This document shows positions 1-9,831 of a stretch of DNA of 38,824 bases, in pieces. The translations under genes and the position numbers were made by a program. The DNA is taken from positions 1 through 38,824 of the forward strand of contig NZ_SAIS01000037.1 in the NCBI RefSeq assembly GCF_004360155.1. The letters are read 5' to 3'. The notes beneath the pieces are model-generated. The model saw nothing but the letters and a program-made list of their open reading frames with translations. It ran no database searches and had not been told where the DNA came from. Numbering within the stretch: position 1 is the first letter of the stretch; the number at the start of each line of letters is the position of its first letter. This DNA comes from Paraglaciecola marina. GTDB taxonomy: Bacteria > Pseudomonadota > Gammaproteobacteria > Enterobacterales > Alteromonadaceae.

Positions 1-735
1 TTCACAGTAATCTATTAAGCTGTAAGCAATGCCTTTGGGCATGTTTTGTCTGTGGTTACCCACAAACTTCATGAGTTTTTTAGGTTGTTCGCCTTTGATA
101 AGAGCACGTATTCTATTTTGAATGCTGGTGTGGTTGGAGGTTTCGGGTGTCACTTCCATCTTGGCCCTGATAGGGTTTAAGTCGACATAGGCCATACAAG
201 CCAGCACTGCACTTTCATCTAATAATGCTTGAGATTTGAACCGTCCTTCCCAGAACCTGCCGGTACAGTTATCTTCTTTGTTGGCTTCACGAGCTATATG
301 TTCATTGAGGTTACGCATTAGCCAACTGATGTTGTATAAACGCTTTCTATAAATTTCAGTGGTTTCTTTTAAGGTAAATAACTCACTTTTAGTGAGCTTA
401 TCCTCTCTTAAGTACTTTTGACTTAATAGCGTGCCTTGGTACAACCGGTGCCAACGTTCTAATACCTCACCCATAGACCAACTATCCGCTTGCTCTTTGT
501 CAACACACAGCACCACATGAGTGTGGTTACTCATCACAGCATAGGCGCATATATCGATAGAAAATACAGACCCTAGAAACAACAACCTATCTTCCACCCA
601 GCCACGCCTATGTTCGTAATTTTGACCTGTCACCTTATCTTCACCACACAAAAACGAACGGCGAACACAGCGAGACACACAATGGTAATAAGGGGTATCA
701 ATAAGTGAAATTTGAGATTTACGAGACTGGGGCAT
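1..735 (-). CDS. REP-associated tyrosine transposase (Y1 HUH family), 3' end cut by window
   Basis: Reading the minus strand from an ATG at 735 gives 245 codons that run open to base 1, so the C-terminus lies outside the window. The protein starts MPQSRKSQISLIDTPYYHCV and has the HUH signature SNHTHVV (His71 and His73), the RFWEGRFKSQALL motif and AYVDLNPIRA near residues 182-191. Tyr183 of that last motif matches the catalytic tyrosine of the IS200-like TnpA-REP (RAYT) family. These single-strand DNA transposases are thought to move or maintain REP-type palindromes and usually occur as single-copy housekeeping-like genes rather than as insertion sequences. I saw no clear REP palindromes next to it; a GTGGGTGTCT motif lies upstream. 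Family assignment is firm; activity is unknown. Confidence 0.88.
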   Translation of the reverse strand, partial: MPQSRKSQISLIDTPYYHCVSRCVRRSFLCGEDKVTGQNYEHRRGWVEDRLLFLGSVFSIDICAYAVMSNHTHVVLCVDKEQADSWSMGEVLERWHRLYQGTLLSQKYLREDKLTKSELFTLKETTEIYRKRLYNISWLMRNLNEHIAREANKEDNCTGRFWEGRFKSQALLDESAVLACMAYVDLNPIRAKMEVTPETSNHTSIQNRIRALIKGEQPKKLMKFVGNHRQNMPKGIAYSLIDYCE

Positions 736-973
736 AACAGACCATCCTTGGCTTCAATGAATACAATAAAGCCTAGAACAAAACTTAAATATTGCTAATT
801 TTTAGAGTGGGTGTCTAGATAAGTATTTCATTTGATCAAAGCTAGTCTTTTTTTATGCCTAATCTTTTGGCAGCAGGATTAATGAGCAGGGAATTGAAAA
901 TCAAAGTGATTTGGCATTATTGATGAGTTAGTATCAAGCTTTATGGGATCAGAGTTCAAGAAGCTAATTTATA

Positions 974-3900
974 ATGTATGCCAATTTATTTTTGCTACTA
1001 GTGTTATTTTTAATCACGGCTTGTGGTGGAGGAAGTAGCTCTTCAACTAGTAACCCAAGTGATTCATTGCAACCAATATCTGAGAAGTTATTTTCTGAAT
1101 ATAAGGGCATTTCTACAAAGGCTTCTGTCACAGCGCAAAACTCCCATTCTGTCGCCTATCATGTAACTTTAATTACTGATGTTGTTAGTGTTCTGGTATT
1201 CGGTGACGAGTTAAAAAAATTAAGATTTGATGCTTTAGTTTCAAATTATGACGACTATATTTATGATGATTGCGAATCAGGTTCATTAGAGTTAGTCGCT
1301 ATATCCAATAACACGGCCGACGTGAGTTACACCGATTGCTTAACGGGTCCCTATATAATTAATGGCGATGGTAAATTAACTATCGACGAGCTTGATGAGT
1401 TTGATGAGTTGTCTTTAGGTACTTTAGAGTTCGAAAGCCTATCTGTAAGTAGTAGCCTTCATGGCACAGAACACGTTCTAAAAGGTGATGTAGTCTTAGA
1501 TTTTAGTAGCAGCTTCGAATCTTCATTAAATCTACTGATTACTGAAACCAATACTGATGAATCTTATTATCTTCACGAATTTACATCCCGCTTTTCTGCA
1601 AGTGAATCCGATATTACTTATGCAGTGGATGGAAGGCTTTATATTTCTACCTTCGGTTATCTAGATTTAACAACTATTACAAGTCCTGACATATTCTCTG
1701 AGCCAGAAGACAATACTTTAGCAATAAAGGCGAGTGGTGATGCAGACTTACTCATTTCTGTAACATCTGCATCAACTATTAGTTTGGCTCTAGAACAGGC
1801 AGAAAGTCTTTATGCGGTTTCAGCTGAAATACCATATAGTTTTTTTATTCAAAAAGAATTTGAAAGCTCTAGTAATCAAGCCCCAAACATTCGTTTAGCC
1901 GAGCTTGGGGATTTACTCGATAAGAATACGAATATAGCGTTAGATGCTTCAGCAAGCTTCGATGACGATTATGATTTGATCTCGTTTAATTGGTCAGTAT
2001 TAGACTCCCCTGATGGTGCTGACTTTCAGTTGAATGGATTAATTAGGGATATTGCAACCCTCGTTTCGAATACCGCTGGTACCTATCAGTTATCTGTCGT
2101 GGTTTCAGATGGACAACTCGAATCAGATGAGCTGACGTTTAGTTTTTATGTGCGGAAGGATCCTGCCAATGTCACTATTGTTGGAAGCACTGACAATATG
2201 ACAATAGGCACGCCAGTTGAATTTGACCTTGTTATAGATAACCCTGCAGACGACGGGCCTTTTGAAATTGAGCAGAATCATGGTCCTGCTTCTATGACTT
2301 ATGAGCCTGAAATCGGATTGATATGGGATGGAAACATTCCAGATTTCGGCACAGATACCGCTGTAAATTTTGGAGTGACAGTGACTAACTCGGATCATGT
2401 TGTTGTTGCTAGACAGCAGTCATTAGTTACCGATACCAAGACTAAGCCAAGTATATTTTTAACAGGGTATTCAAGCAGCCAGTCTTGGCAGGATGTGAAT
2501 GCAGATAATGTAAAAGACTTATTATTGCTTTATCCCGGAGTAATTGAGGCTTGGGACTTCAGCGGCTCTATACCTCAATTATTATTTACTTACCTAGGAA
2601 CGGTCGAAAGTTGGGAGTTTGCTACTTATGACGAAACCGACAAGGTATTAATTGCAAAATCAGTTAATGGGGAATTTTATAGTTATGATCCATCGAGTGA
2701 TACCGCATCACTTTTATTTATAGATGAGGCCTTTACTTCAAGAGAATGGACCGCAATTTTGGTTGATTTGGATGATGATGGAGTACGCGAGTTAGTTACT
2801 GACAAATATGTTAGAAATGCCACTTCTGGAGAGCGTCTCCATTCATTTAATTTAGCATTCAGTAGTGCTTACACGTCAATATCGCTTAGCGATGTGGATG
2901 GTGATGGTGTTAGTGAGCTGTTGATTGGTAGTGACATTTTCAACAAAAATACTTTTGAGTTCATTGCTGATATAGAGGGTGTCAACCTTAGCTATTTTGA
3001 CCAAGCTTTTTGGTATGACATAGATGGCGACAACAAAGTTGAGTTGTTATTAGCCTTGGTTTCGACTGGTGTTGAGGTTTACGATTTTGAAAATGGTCAG
3101 CTTCAATTAAAACAGAGTGTACATGAGCACCAAGATCCGGATACAACTATGTCGCTTTCCTCACTCCCTGATTTTTCTGAGCTTTACATCACGTCTAATT
3201 CAGGCACCTTAATCACTCGTTATAGTAAAAATGAGCAAGGTATTTACCTTGTTGATGCTGAAATGAATATAACCGATCCGAATCTATATTCTCCGTCCAA
3301 TGACAACTACACCTATTCTTCTTGTCGTTTATCTCAATCATTTGAAAATATTGAAGACACTACAATTCTACTCGAATGTTCAAAGGCACATACGGTTGAT
3401 GGAGGGGATGATCTTGCTAAAGACTATATATCTATTATTCCATTTGGGGAGGATATCTATGACTTACCCTATGATTTTGCTTCCGATTCAGACTTAGGCG
3501 TGTTTGATAGAATACTAGCGTCTAGCGATGATTCATTTACTGTTGGTGCAGCACGTGGAGTTGTTTCAATTGATGATGAACTAAGCGTGTCCAGTCAAGT
3601 GGGACGAATAGGCGCTGTTCTGAGAGATAGTTATGTAAGTTATGGGACTTCGACATTAATAGATGATGTGCTTCTAGGGTGGGACATAGATACGCAGCAT
3701 TATCCAAATAGCTCTGTCATTTATGGATTTGATATTCAGGGCAATGAGGTTCAATCAAGTCCCTCTCGTTCAAGACTAAGCGACATAGTAGGGATCTTTG
3801 AAAACAACGGGCAGCAAGTGCTGGTGACTAGCGAATATCAAACGTTGGTATTTTGGTCGCTTCCTGATTTAGATATAGTTGCCGAAGTAGAATTCCCCAC

Positions 3901-4513
3901 AGATGATAGCTATAGCTGGAGTTTTAATGATATTTCTTATTGGCGTTTTTTTACATTTAATGAGATTTATCATCTTGCGTTTTTATTAGAAGATAAACTT
4001 GTGCTAGTGAAAGCCGAAGATGATAGTTTTGTTTTTGATGGAACATATGAATTACCCAGTGGTTTCGATGGCGAAGATAACAGTATTTTTGAGCCTATCA
4101 AAATGGAAGATGAGCAATACTTAGTTTTAATGCAATCTAATCCAACGTCTAGTTTATTTGAAAAAGCCACATTTAACTTAACAGACAAAACTTTTTCTAT
4201 AGAGCAAACAGCTTTACCAGCAGATATTGCAATAGGCTATTCTGGGATGCAAAGCTGCATGAACACCCTCGATAATGGTTCAACAGTTGCCTATGTTCAC
4301 ACGAGTGAAATTGATGTTGAGAGTGGAGATATAGACAATAACTCACGACAATACAAAGTAATCGCTTTAGATATTCAGTCAAATGAGATTGTTTGGTCTT
4401 CTCGAAAATTGCCCGGGCGCTATAATATGGCTAATGATATGAAATGTTCAAATGGAAATACTGGACAGCAAATTACATTATCTACTACTGACTTTTTTTA
4501 TCTAGCTGATTAA
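974..4513 (+). CDS. large secreted lipoprotein with PKD-like and FG-GAP/VCBS-like repeats
   Basis: This 1179-residue protein starts with a short hydrophobic stretch ending in a lipobox (LITAC, Cys17), followed by GGGSSSS, so it should be lipidated and anchored in a membrane, probably the outer one. Residues about 300-395 (from NQAPNIRL to the FSFYV strand) look like a PKD/cadherin-type beta-sandwich. From about residue 505 there are acidic calcium-loop motifs: DVNADNVKD, DLDDDGVRE, DVDGDGVSE and DIDGDNKVE, spaced 40-90 residues apart as in FG-GAP/VCBS beta-propellers. The composition is very acidic and serine-rich, typical of marine extracytoplasmic proteins. No catalytic motif was recognised. 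A role in adhesion or surface binding is inferred. It stands alone between a transposase and a convergent LysR gene. Confidence 0.8.
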   Translation: MYANLFLLLVLFLITACGGGSSSSTSNPSDSLQPISEKLFSEYKGISTKASVTAQNSHSVAYHVTLITDVVSVLVFGDELKKLRFDALVSNYDDYIYDDCESGSLELVAISNNTADVSYTDCLTGPYIINGDGKLTIDELDEFDELSLGTLEFESLSVSSSLHGTEHVLKGDVVLDFSSSFESSLNLLITETNTDESYYLHEFTSRFSASESDITYAVDGRLYISTFGYLDLTTITSPDIFSEPEDNTLAIKASGDADLLISVTSASTISLALEQAESLYAVSAEIPYSFFIQKEFESSSNQAPNIRLAELGDLLDKNTNIALDASASFDDDYDLISFNWSVLDSPDGADFQLNGLIRDIATLVSNTAGTYQLSVVVSDGQLESDELTFSFYVRKDPANVTIVGSTDNMTIGTPVEFDLVIDNPADDGPFEIEQNHGPASMTYEPEIGLIWDGNIPDFGTDTAVNFGVTVTNSDHVVVARQQSLVTDTKTKPSIFLTGYSSSQSWQDVNADNVKDLLLLYPGVIEAWDFSGSIPQLLFTYLGTVESWEFATYDETDKVLIAKSVNGEFYSYDPSSDTASLLFIDEAFTSREWTAILVDLDDDGVRELVTDKYVRNATSGERLHSFNLAFSSAYTSISLSDVDGDGVSELLIGSDIFNKNTFEFIADIEGVNLSYFDQAFWYDIDGDNKVELLLALVSTGVEVYDFENGQLQLKQSVHEHQDPDTTMSLSSLPDFSELYITSNSGTLITRYSKNEQGIYLVDAEMNITDPNLYSPSNDNYTYSSCRLSQSFENIEDTTILLECSKAHTVDGGDDLAKDYISIIPFGEDIYDLPYDFASDSDLGVFDRILASSDDSFTVGAARGVVSIDDELSVSSQVGRIGAVLRDSYVSYGTSTLIDDVLLGWDIDTQHYPNSSVIYGFDIQGNEVQSSPSRSRLSDIVGIFENNGQQVLVTSEYQTLVFWSLPDLDIVAEVEFPTDDSYSWSFNDISYWRFFTFNEIYHLAFLLEDKLVLVKAEDDSFVFDGTYELPSGFDGEDNSIFEPIKMEDEQYLVLMQSNPTSSLFEKATFNLTDKTFSIEQTALPADIAIGYSGMQSCMNTLDNGSTVAYVHTSEIDVESGDIDNNSRQYKVIALDIQSNEIVWSSRKLPGRYNMANDMKCSNGNTGQQITLSTTDFFYLAD

Positions 4514-4838
4514 GTGCAGAATTTCGCTAAACGGCTAAATGTTTTAACCATTATTGCAAGCAGGCCACGAAATCGACCTAGCAGTTTCTCGCCTTTTTAA
4601 ATATGAGAAGAGAGTTCACCAAAACGAAATATCTGGAGGCAGAGTAAACTTTCTGTGTCTCCATCGATGTGTATGCTTGTGCGGTGATGAGTAACAGTAA
4701 TGCCTCGATATGATTTGCGCCCATTTATTTTGACGATTTACTGCAATCATTTACATCCTTTATTGGTTTAAAAACAGGCCATGCACATAAGTTATTACCA
4801 TGTACTTGGTGATGGCAAATTGCAAATGCAGATGAGCG
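4514..4838. other. intergenic stretch without a recognisable gene
   Basis: This is 325 bases between two convergent genes, the lipoprotein and the LysR regulator. I see no supported reading frame. A weak imperfect hairpin (GGAGGCAGAG against CTGTGTCTCC) lies near 4634-4665 but has no T-run, so I do not call it a terminator. Confidence 0.5.
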
Positions 4839-5738
4839 TTAAAGTGACACTTGCTTTATCGGCGTCACCCCAAATGCATCTCTTAGCCAGCTGCCCGCTT
4901 TTCCTAAACGCTCGCTTGACGACCAGATTAAATCTACGCCCACTTCCCATTCTGTGTGAGGGTAAGAGGTAAGCTGCAATTCACATAATTGGTCTTGTAA
5001 CTGTAAATCTAGCATCAATTGCTTAGGTACGGTTGCCCATCCCATGCCCGTACACAGGGTATTCATTAGGGTTAGATAACTCGACATTTTCCACTGATTG
5101 GTGGCACTTAAGTATTCACTGGTGGGCAGTTTTTCTAACAAAGGCGAGTAAACCAATTGCCGGTGTTGATTAAGTTGCTCAAAATTAACCTGTGGCAACT
5201 TGGCTAAAGGGTGGTCTTTGTGAACCACATTAGCAAAAATAATATTACCTAATCTTTTAAAGTGTATATCTTTAGGATAGTGAGTGCCTGCACACATAAT
5301 GCCTAAAGACGCTTCTCCTTGCTCTATCATCTGCTGAATGTATTGTGATGAAGGGTGCAATATATTTAAATCTACTGGGGCAAAACTGTCAGCAAATCCG
5401 GTTAAATTGTGATTTAACAATTGAAACGGAATGGTTTCATCAATGGCAATAGTGACTTGGCTTTCAAGCTCTGCGGCTAAGCTGTTTGCACGGTTTTCCA
5501 TTGAAGAGCATTGATGCAATATGGCTTCAGCGTCTCGCAGCAATGACTCACCATGCTTAGTCAAAACGGGGTAACGACTACTGCGGTCAAACAAGCTTAC
5601 CCCAAAATCAATCTCTAAATTTGCCACCGAAATGCTTAAAGCCGACTGCGACTTACCTAATTTTCGGGCGGCTGCCGAAAAGGATTTTTCGTTGGCTACT
5701 GCACAAAATGCTGTTAATTGCTCAATAGATAAACGCAT
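4839..5738 (-). CDS. LysR-family regulator of the purine salvage operon
   Basis: The 299-residue protein begins MRLSIEQLTAFCAVANEKSF and has the LysR winged helix-turn-helix in residues 3-60 (SFSAAARKLGKSQSALSISV). The rest is a periplasmic-binding-like effector domain. A longer frame starts with GTG at 5786, but the ATG at 5738 places the conserved LysR N-terminus correctly and is preferred. It is divergent from the nucleobase permease at 5845 with a 106-bp shared control region, the classic arrangement in which a LysR protein regulates its neighbour. The ligand is probably a purine or purine metabolite; this is inferred from context only. Confidence 0.88.
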   Translation of the reverse strand: MRLSIEQLTAFCAVANEKSFSAAARKLGKSQSALSISVANLEIDFGVSLFDRSSRYPVLTKHGESLLRDAEAILHQCSSMENRANSLAAELESQVTIAIDETIPFQLLNHNLTGFADSFAPVDLNILHPSSQYIQQMIEQGEASLGIMCAGTHYPKDIHFKRLGNIIFANVVHKDHPLAKLPQVNFEQLNQHRQLVYSPLLEKLPTSEYLSATNQWKMSSYLTLMNTLCTGMGWATVPKQLMLDLQLQDQLCELQLTSYPHTEWEVGVDLIWSSSERLGKAGSWLRDAFGVTPIKQVSL

Positions 5739-5751
5739 AATCACCACAGAA

Positions 5752-5770
5752 GTATTAAAAATATTAATAC
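5752..5770. promoter_or_regulatory. candidate LysR operator (GTATTAA-N5-TTAATAC)
   Basis: A perfect 7-bp inverted repeat with a 5-nt spacer lies 14 bp upstream of the LysR start and about 75 bp upstream of the permease start. It fits the T-N11-A type palindromes bound by LysR proteins. Function is inferred from position and symmetry. Confidence 0.5.
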
Positions 5771-5844
5771 TTTCTATTTTGCACACTCTGCCCAGCAGAG
5801 TAAATTGAATGTATTGCTAACATTTTGTTTTGAGGTTGTAAGAG

Positions 5845-7215
5845 ATGGCATTTATTAAGTCACAGGCAAACCACACACAGAGCAACATCCACCCAGTGGA
5901 TCAAACCCTGCCTATCGCCCCAACCTTATTATTAGGGTTACAACATGTATTGGTGATGTATTCAGCTTGCATCATAGTGCCTTTAATTTTAGGGGCAGCG
6001 CTTAATCTGCCTAAAGAAACCTTGTCACTCATCATCAACGCTGATCTATTCGCAGCAGGGCTTGCCACCTTAGTACAGTGTTTTGGCAATCGTTACTTTG
6101 GTATTAAGTTACCCATAATGATGGGGGTAACCTTTACGTCTATCGCCCCGATGATTGCCATAGGTGTGAACCCCGAACTAGGCCTGCCAGGCATTTACGG
6201 CGCCATTATTGTTTCAGGTATATTAGGCATACTCTTTGCGCCTGTTATGGGCCGTTTAATGAGGTTCTTCCCTCCTGTAGTAACAGGCTCAGTGTTATTA
6301 GTAATCGGTATTAGCTTAATGAAAGTAGGTATTGAATGGTCTGCAGGTGGCAGCCCTACCTTAGCCGATGGTTCAGCTAACCCAGATTTTGGTAAGCCTG
6401 TTTATTTACTAATTAGCTTAATGCAACTTGGCTTAATTTTACTCATTAACCGATTTGCCAAAGGCTTTTTAAGTAATGTGTCTGTACTGGTTGCCATGCT
6501 TGCTGGCTTTGCGGCCGCTTGGTTATTAGGGGATATCTCTCTTGAAGGCATAAGTAATGAGCCTTGGGTTGCTGTTATCAAGCCTTTAAGTTTGGGCATG
6601 CCCACCTTCGATTTTTTGGCTATTTGTTCTATGTCATTAGTGATGATGGTTACTATGGTTGAATCTACTGGTATGTTTTTAGCCTTGGGTAAGTTAGTTG
6701 ATAAAGAAGTAGACCAAAAACAATTAATTAGAGGCTTACGATCCGATGGGCTAGGAACCTTATTAGGGGGCTTGTTTAATGCGTTTCCTTACACTTCTTT
6801 TTCGCAGAACATAGGGTTAGTCACCATAAGTGGCGTCAAAAGTCGCTACGTTGCTGCTGCTGGTGCATTTATTTTAATTGCCCTTGGCTGCCTACCTAAA
6901 ATGGCGTTTATTATTGCCTCTATTCCCCAGTACGCCTTAGGCGCAGCGGCTATGGTGATGTTTGGTACCGTTGCCTTGATGGGAGTACGCATTTTGAGTC
7001 AGGTAGAGTTTACAGAGTCCCGCTCTAATTTATTGGTGGTGTCTGCCAGTTTGGGCATAGGCTTAATTCCTATGATCGCCCCAAGTTATTTTCAACATTT
7101 ACCCCACTGGAGTGCCATTTTTACCGATAGCGGCATCATATTAAGTGTATGCACCGCCATTTTGCTAAACGCCATTTTTAACCAGCCCCACGCTGAAGAA
7201 AACAACAAAGGTTAA
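5845..7215 (+). CDS. NCS2-family nucleobase (xanthine/uracil-type) permease
   Basis: The 456-residue hydrophobic protein has about 12-14 membrane segments. It carries the early motif QHVLVMYSACIIVPLILGAA and the NCS2 signature region SQNIGLVTISGVKSRYV, corresponding to the QNxG...SRYV segment in XanQ/UraA-type transporters that lines the substrate site. It should import a purine or pyrimidine base with protons across the inner membrane. GAGG lies 9 nt upstream of the ATG. It is the first gene of a four-gene operon, 6 bp before the deaminase gene. Substrate specificity cannot be read from the sequence, but the neighbours suggest purines. Confidence 0.9.
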   Translation: MAFIKSQANHTQSNIHPVDQTLPIAPTLLLGLQHVLVMYSACIIVPLILGAALNLPKETLSLIINADLFAAGLATLVQCFGNRYFGIKLPIMMGVTFTSIAPMIAIGVNPELGLPGIYGAIIVSGILGILFAPVMGRLMRFFPPVVTGSVLLVIGISLMKVGIEWSAGGSPTLADGSANPDFGKPVYLLISLMQLGLILLINRFAKGFLSNVSVLVAMLAGFAAAWLLGDISLEGISNEPWVAVIKPLSLGMPTFDFLAICSMSLVMMVTMVESTGMFLALGKLVDKEVDQKQLIRGLRSDGLGTLLGGLFNAFPYTSFSQNIGLVTISGVKSRYVAAAGAFILIALGCLPKMAFIIASIPQYALGAAAMVMFGTVALMGVRILSQVEFTESRSNLLVVSASLGIGLIPMIAPSYFQHLPHWSAIFTDSGIILSVCTAILLNAIFNQPHAEENNKG

Positions 7216-7221
7216 TTCAAT

Positions 7222-8595
7222 ATGACAGCCACACTTTATCAAGCAGACTACCTAGTCACTATGGACAGTAAAAACACCATAATTAAAGATGGCGCAGTGT
7301 TGGTAGAACAAGGCACTATCAAGCAATTAGGTGCCGCCAGCGAATTAATTGCCCAACACCCAAACGTGGCAGTTAAGGCGTATTCTAAGCGTATTTTGAT
7401 GCCAGGATTAATCAATACTCACTGCCACTCGGGTATGCTACGGGGCACGGCTGAAGGCTTGCCAGTGTGGGATTGGCTGCAGCAATTTATTGATCCTATG
7501 CATAAGGTATTGAACCCCAAAGAAGCGAGTTTATCGTCATGGTTATGCTATGCAGAGGCCCTGCTTTCTGGCACAACATGTATAGTTGATATGTGGCGTT
7601 ACATGGAAGGCAGTGCAGATGCAGCTAAGCAGTTAGGCATTCGAGCTTGCTTAGTGCCTTATGTTGCCGAGCACCCAGATCACGATTATTTCGAAACTCT
7701 AGACAGCAACGAAGCACTCATTAATAACTGGCATCAAGAAGCAAATGGCCGTATTCAAGTTTGGGTAGGCCTTGAACATTTGTTTTACGCTGTTCCACCA
7801 GCCTTAAAACGTATCGCCGATATGTGCCAAGACTACCAAGTGGGCTTTCATACTCACAGTAACGAAAGTAAGTTTGACGTAGAACAAACCCTTGAACGCT
7901 ATCAAATAAGACCTATTCAAGCCCTTGATAAATTTGGTTTGTTGAACGCACCCAAAACCCTTTTAGCCCATTGTGTTTGGGCAGATGATAACGAAATTGC
8001 ATTAATGGCAGAGCGCAAAATTGGTGTCGCCCATAACCCCATTAGCAATATGAAACTAGCGTCAGGCGCTGCGCCAATTGTGAAAATGTTAAAAGCGGGT
8101 GTGGCTGTTGGTTTAGGCACAGACGGCGAAAAAGAAAACAACAACCTAGACATGTTTGAAGAAATGAAAACATCATCATTACTGGCCAAATTTTCAAGCT
8201 TAGATGCTGCAGCTCTTGATGCGTGGGATATATGCCGTATGGCCACTATTGATGGTGCAAAAGCCCTAGGCTTAGACAATATCACAGGCTCACTTGAGGT
8301 AGGTAAATCTGCAGATATGATAGCAGTTCGCTGCGACACCCCACGAATGACACCCCTTATCGACTCTGGCCCTTTGATGAATATTCATTACAACTTAGTC
8401 CATGCAGTACAAGGCCAAGATGTGGATATGACTATGGTGGCAGGTAAAATATTGGTAGAAAACGGTCGCTTACTAGAACATGATATACAGCACCTCATAG
8501 AGCAAGTTAACCAAGCTGCTCCTGCTTTGTTTAAGCGTCGCCAAGCATGGTTAGATAGTTCAAATGGCGCGACAAAACGCGCACTAACCAGCTAA
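7222..8595 (+). CDS. amidohydrolase-superfamily aminohydrolase (MTA/SAH/guanine deaminase-like)
   Basis: The 457-residue protein has the metal-binding HxH motif in INTHCHSG (His67, His69), a second histidine region at GFHTHSNES, LLAHCVW, and the late Asp in GLGTDGEKENNNLDMFEEM. The C-terminal GSLEVGKSADMIAV motif closes the small beta-sandwich domain. These are hallmarks of the subtype III amidohydrolases that deaminate purine-like rings: 5-methylthioadenosine/S-adenosylhomocysteine deaminase, guanine and isoguanine deaminases, TrzN/AtzB. Lying between a nucleobase permease and a nucleoside hydrolase gene, it most likely deaminates a purine base or a modified purine. The exact substrate is open. 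AAAGG lies 10 nt before the ATG. Confidence 0.85.
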   Translation: MTATLYQADYLVTMDSKNTIIKDGAVLVEQGTIKQLGAASELIAQHPNVAVKAYSKRILMPGLINTHCHSGMLRGTAEGLPVWDWLQQFIDPMHKVLNPKEASLSSWLCYAEALLSGTTCIVDMWRYMEGSADAAKQLGIRACLVPYVAEHPDHDYFETLDSNEALINNWHQEANGRIQVWVGLEHLFYAVPPALKRIADMCQDYQVGFHTHSNESKFDVEQTLERYQIRPIQALDKFGLLNAPKTLLAHCVWADDNEIALMAERKIGVAHNPISNMKLASGAAPIVKMLKAGVAVGLGTDGEKENNNLDMFEEMKTSSLLAKFSSLDAAALDAWDICRMATIDGAKALGLDNITGSLEVGKSADMIAVRCDTPRMTPLIDSGPLMNIHYNLVHAVQGQDVDMTMVAGKILVENGRLLEHDIQHLIEQVNQAAPALFKRRQAWLDSSNGATKRALTS

Positions 8596-8625
8596 ATAAA
8601 AATAATAACATTGGGATAAACGGGG

Positions 8626-9831
8626 ATGAACAAAGCACTTTTAACCATAGTCGCCTTTATGACTTACATGGTGATGGCAGGTCTATTGACGCAAATAGGC
8701 GTATTAATATCTCCTGTTGCTGATTACCTCAACATCAGCATTACCCATGCTGCGTCTATGTTTTCACTGTTAACGGGCGGAGCATTTGCCGGTACTTTTA
8801 TTGCTATGTTGGTGTATGGGCGTTTTTCTACCAGACTCATATTTCAAGTCAATTACCTAATTTTTATCACGCTACTGATTGTGATGGTGGCCTTAGATAT
8901 CCGGTTACAGTGGTTGGTTTCTGTTTACTTATTTACACTGGGTATAGGTTGCGGTGTTGGCCTTGCAGGTGGTGCTGTACTCATTGCCAATTTATACAAC
9001 GAGCAAAAGCGTGCTTCAGCGTTTTTAGCAACAGATTGCTCTTTTAGTTTGGCGGGGTTTATATTCCCTTCATTGGCCGTTGTACTATTATCAACTAATC
9101 AGTTGTGGACACTCAGCTATGCAGCAGTAGGTGCCATTGCCCTGCTTATTTTAGTGGCTTGCTTCACTTTGACATTTCCTGATACCCACCCTTCACATAT
9201 CAACCAAGAACAAGTCCCCAAAGCCGAGCCGAGTCTAAGTATTTGGACACCAAGAGTATTTATTGTAGCCGCTGCTCTATGCTGCTATTTAACCACTCAA
9301 ACTACCTTTTTAACTTGGGCGCCTAATTACTTACAGCAAGCCCTTAACCTTGATGCCAATCAAGCCGCAGCGGCGGTTGGCAACTATTGGGGGCCTTCTA
9401 TATTTGGGCTACTTACGGTTACGCTACTGGTGATGAAGGTACCCACGCGTCCCTTATTACTAGGAGTGATTGTCGTCGCCATAGTGTTATCTACATTGCT
9501 TTATACAACAGATGATCCCCACTGGTTTTTAACCATAACACTAGGCTTAGGCTTTATGACCTCGTGTATTTTCAAGTTGGGGATCTCGGTGGGCTCACAA
9601 CAAATAAAAAATGCGCCGCCTATTTTAGTCACCTTTTTACTATGCTCGGCGACGGTAGGCAGTACGTTAGCGCCAGCCTTATCTGCACTAGTAGTATCGA
9701 ACTTTGGCGTCAGCAGCGCGATGTTAATGACAGTCATAGGCTTTGTGCTTGTGGCGATTTTGATTTCGACCTGTTTATTACTTGAGAAAAAGGCGAAAAC
9801 CATTGAAGCAAACCAAGAGACAAGCGTATGA
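8626..9831 (+). CDS. MFS transporter, TsgA-like
   Basis: This 401-residue, 12-segment membrane protein resembles the TsgA branch of the major facilitator superfamily. The similarity lies in VMAGLLTQIGVLISPVADYL at the start and in the region around DCSFSLAGFIFPSLAVVLL in segment 5. There is a conserved short loop (YNEQKRASAFLATD) between segments 4 and 5. It is the third gene of the purine operon and overlaps the nucleoside hydrolase gene by 4 bp (ATGA), so the two are translationally coupled. This suggests that it carries nucleosides or bases, or exports a product. That is inference; TsgA itself has no firmly established substrate. Confidence 0.8.
   Translation: MNKALLTIVAFMTYMVMAGLLTQIGVLISPVADYLNISITHAASMFSLLTGGAFAGTFIAMLVYGRFSTRLIFQVNYLIFITLLIVMVALDIRLQWLVSVYLFTLGIGCGVGLAGGAVLIANLYNEQKRASAFLATDCSFSLAGFIFPSLAVVLLSTNQLWTLSYAAVGAIALLILVACFTLTFPDTHPSHINQEQVPKAEPSLSIWTPRVFIVAAALCCYLTTQTTFLTWAPNYLQQALNLDANQAAAAVGNYWGPSIFGLLTVTLLVMKVPTRPLLLGVIVVAIVLSTLLYTTDDPHWFLTITLGLGFMTSCIFKLGISVGSQQIKNAPPILVTFLLCSATVGSTLAPALSALVVSNFGVSSAMLMTVIGFVLVAILISTCLLLEKKAKTIEANQETSV

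Noticed and set aside
4781-4972. 63-codon plus-strand frame over the end of the LysR gene
   Set aside because: It is antisense to the conserved LysR C-terminus and has no ribosome site.
7917-8339. 140-codon minus-strand frame inside the deaminase gene
   Set aside because: It mirrors the codon pattern of the true gene on the opposite strand.
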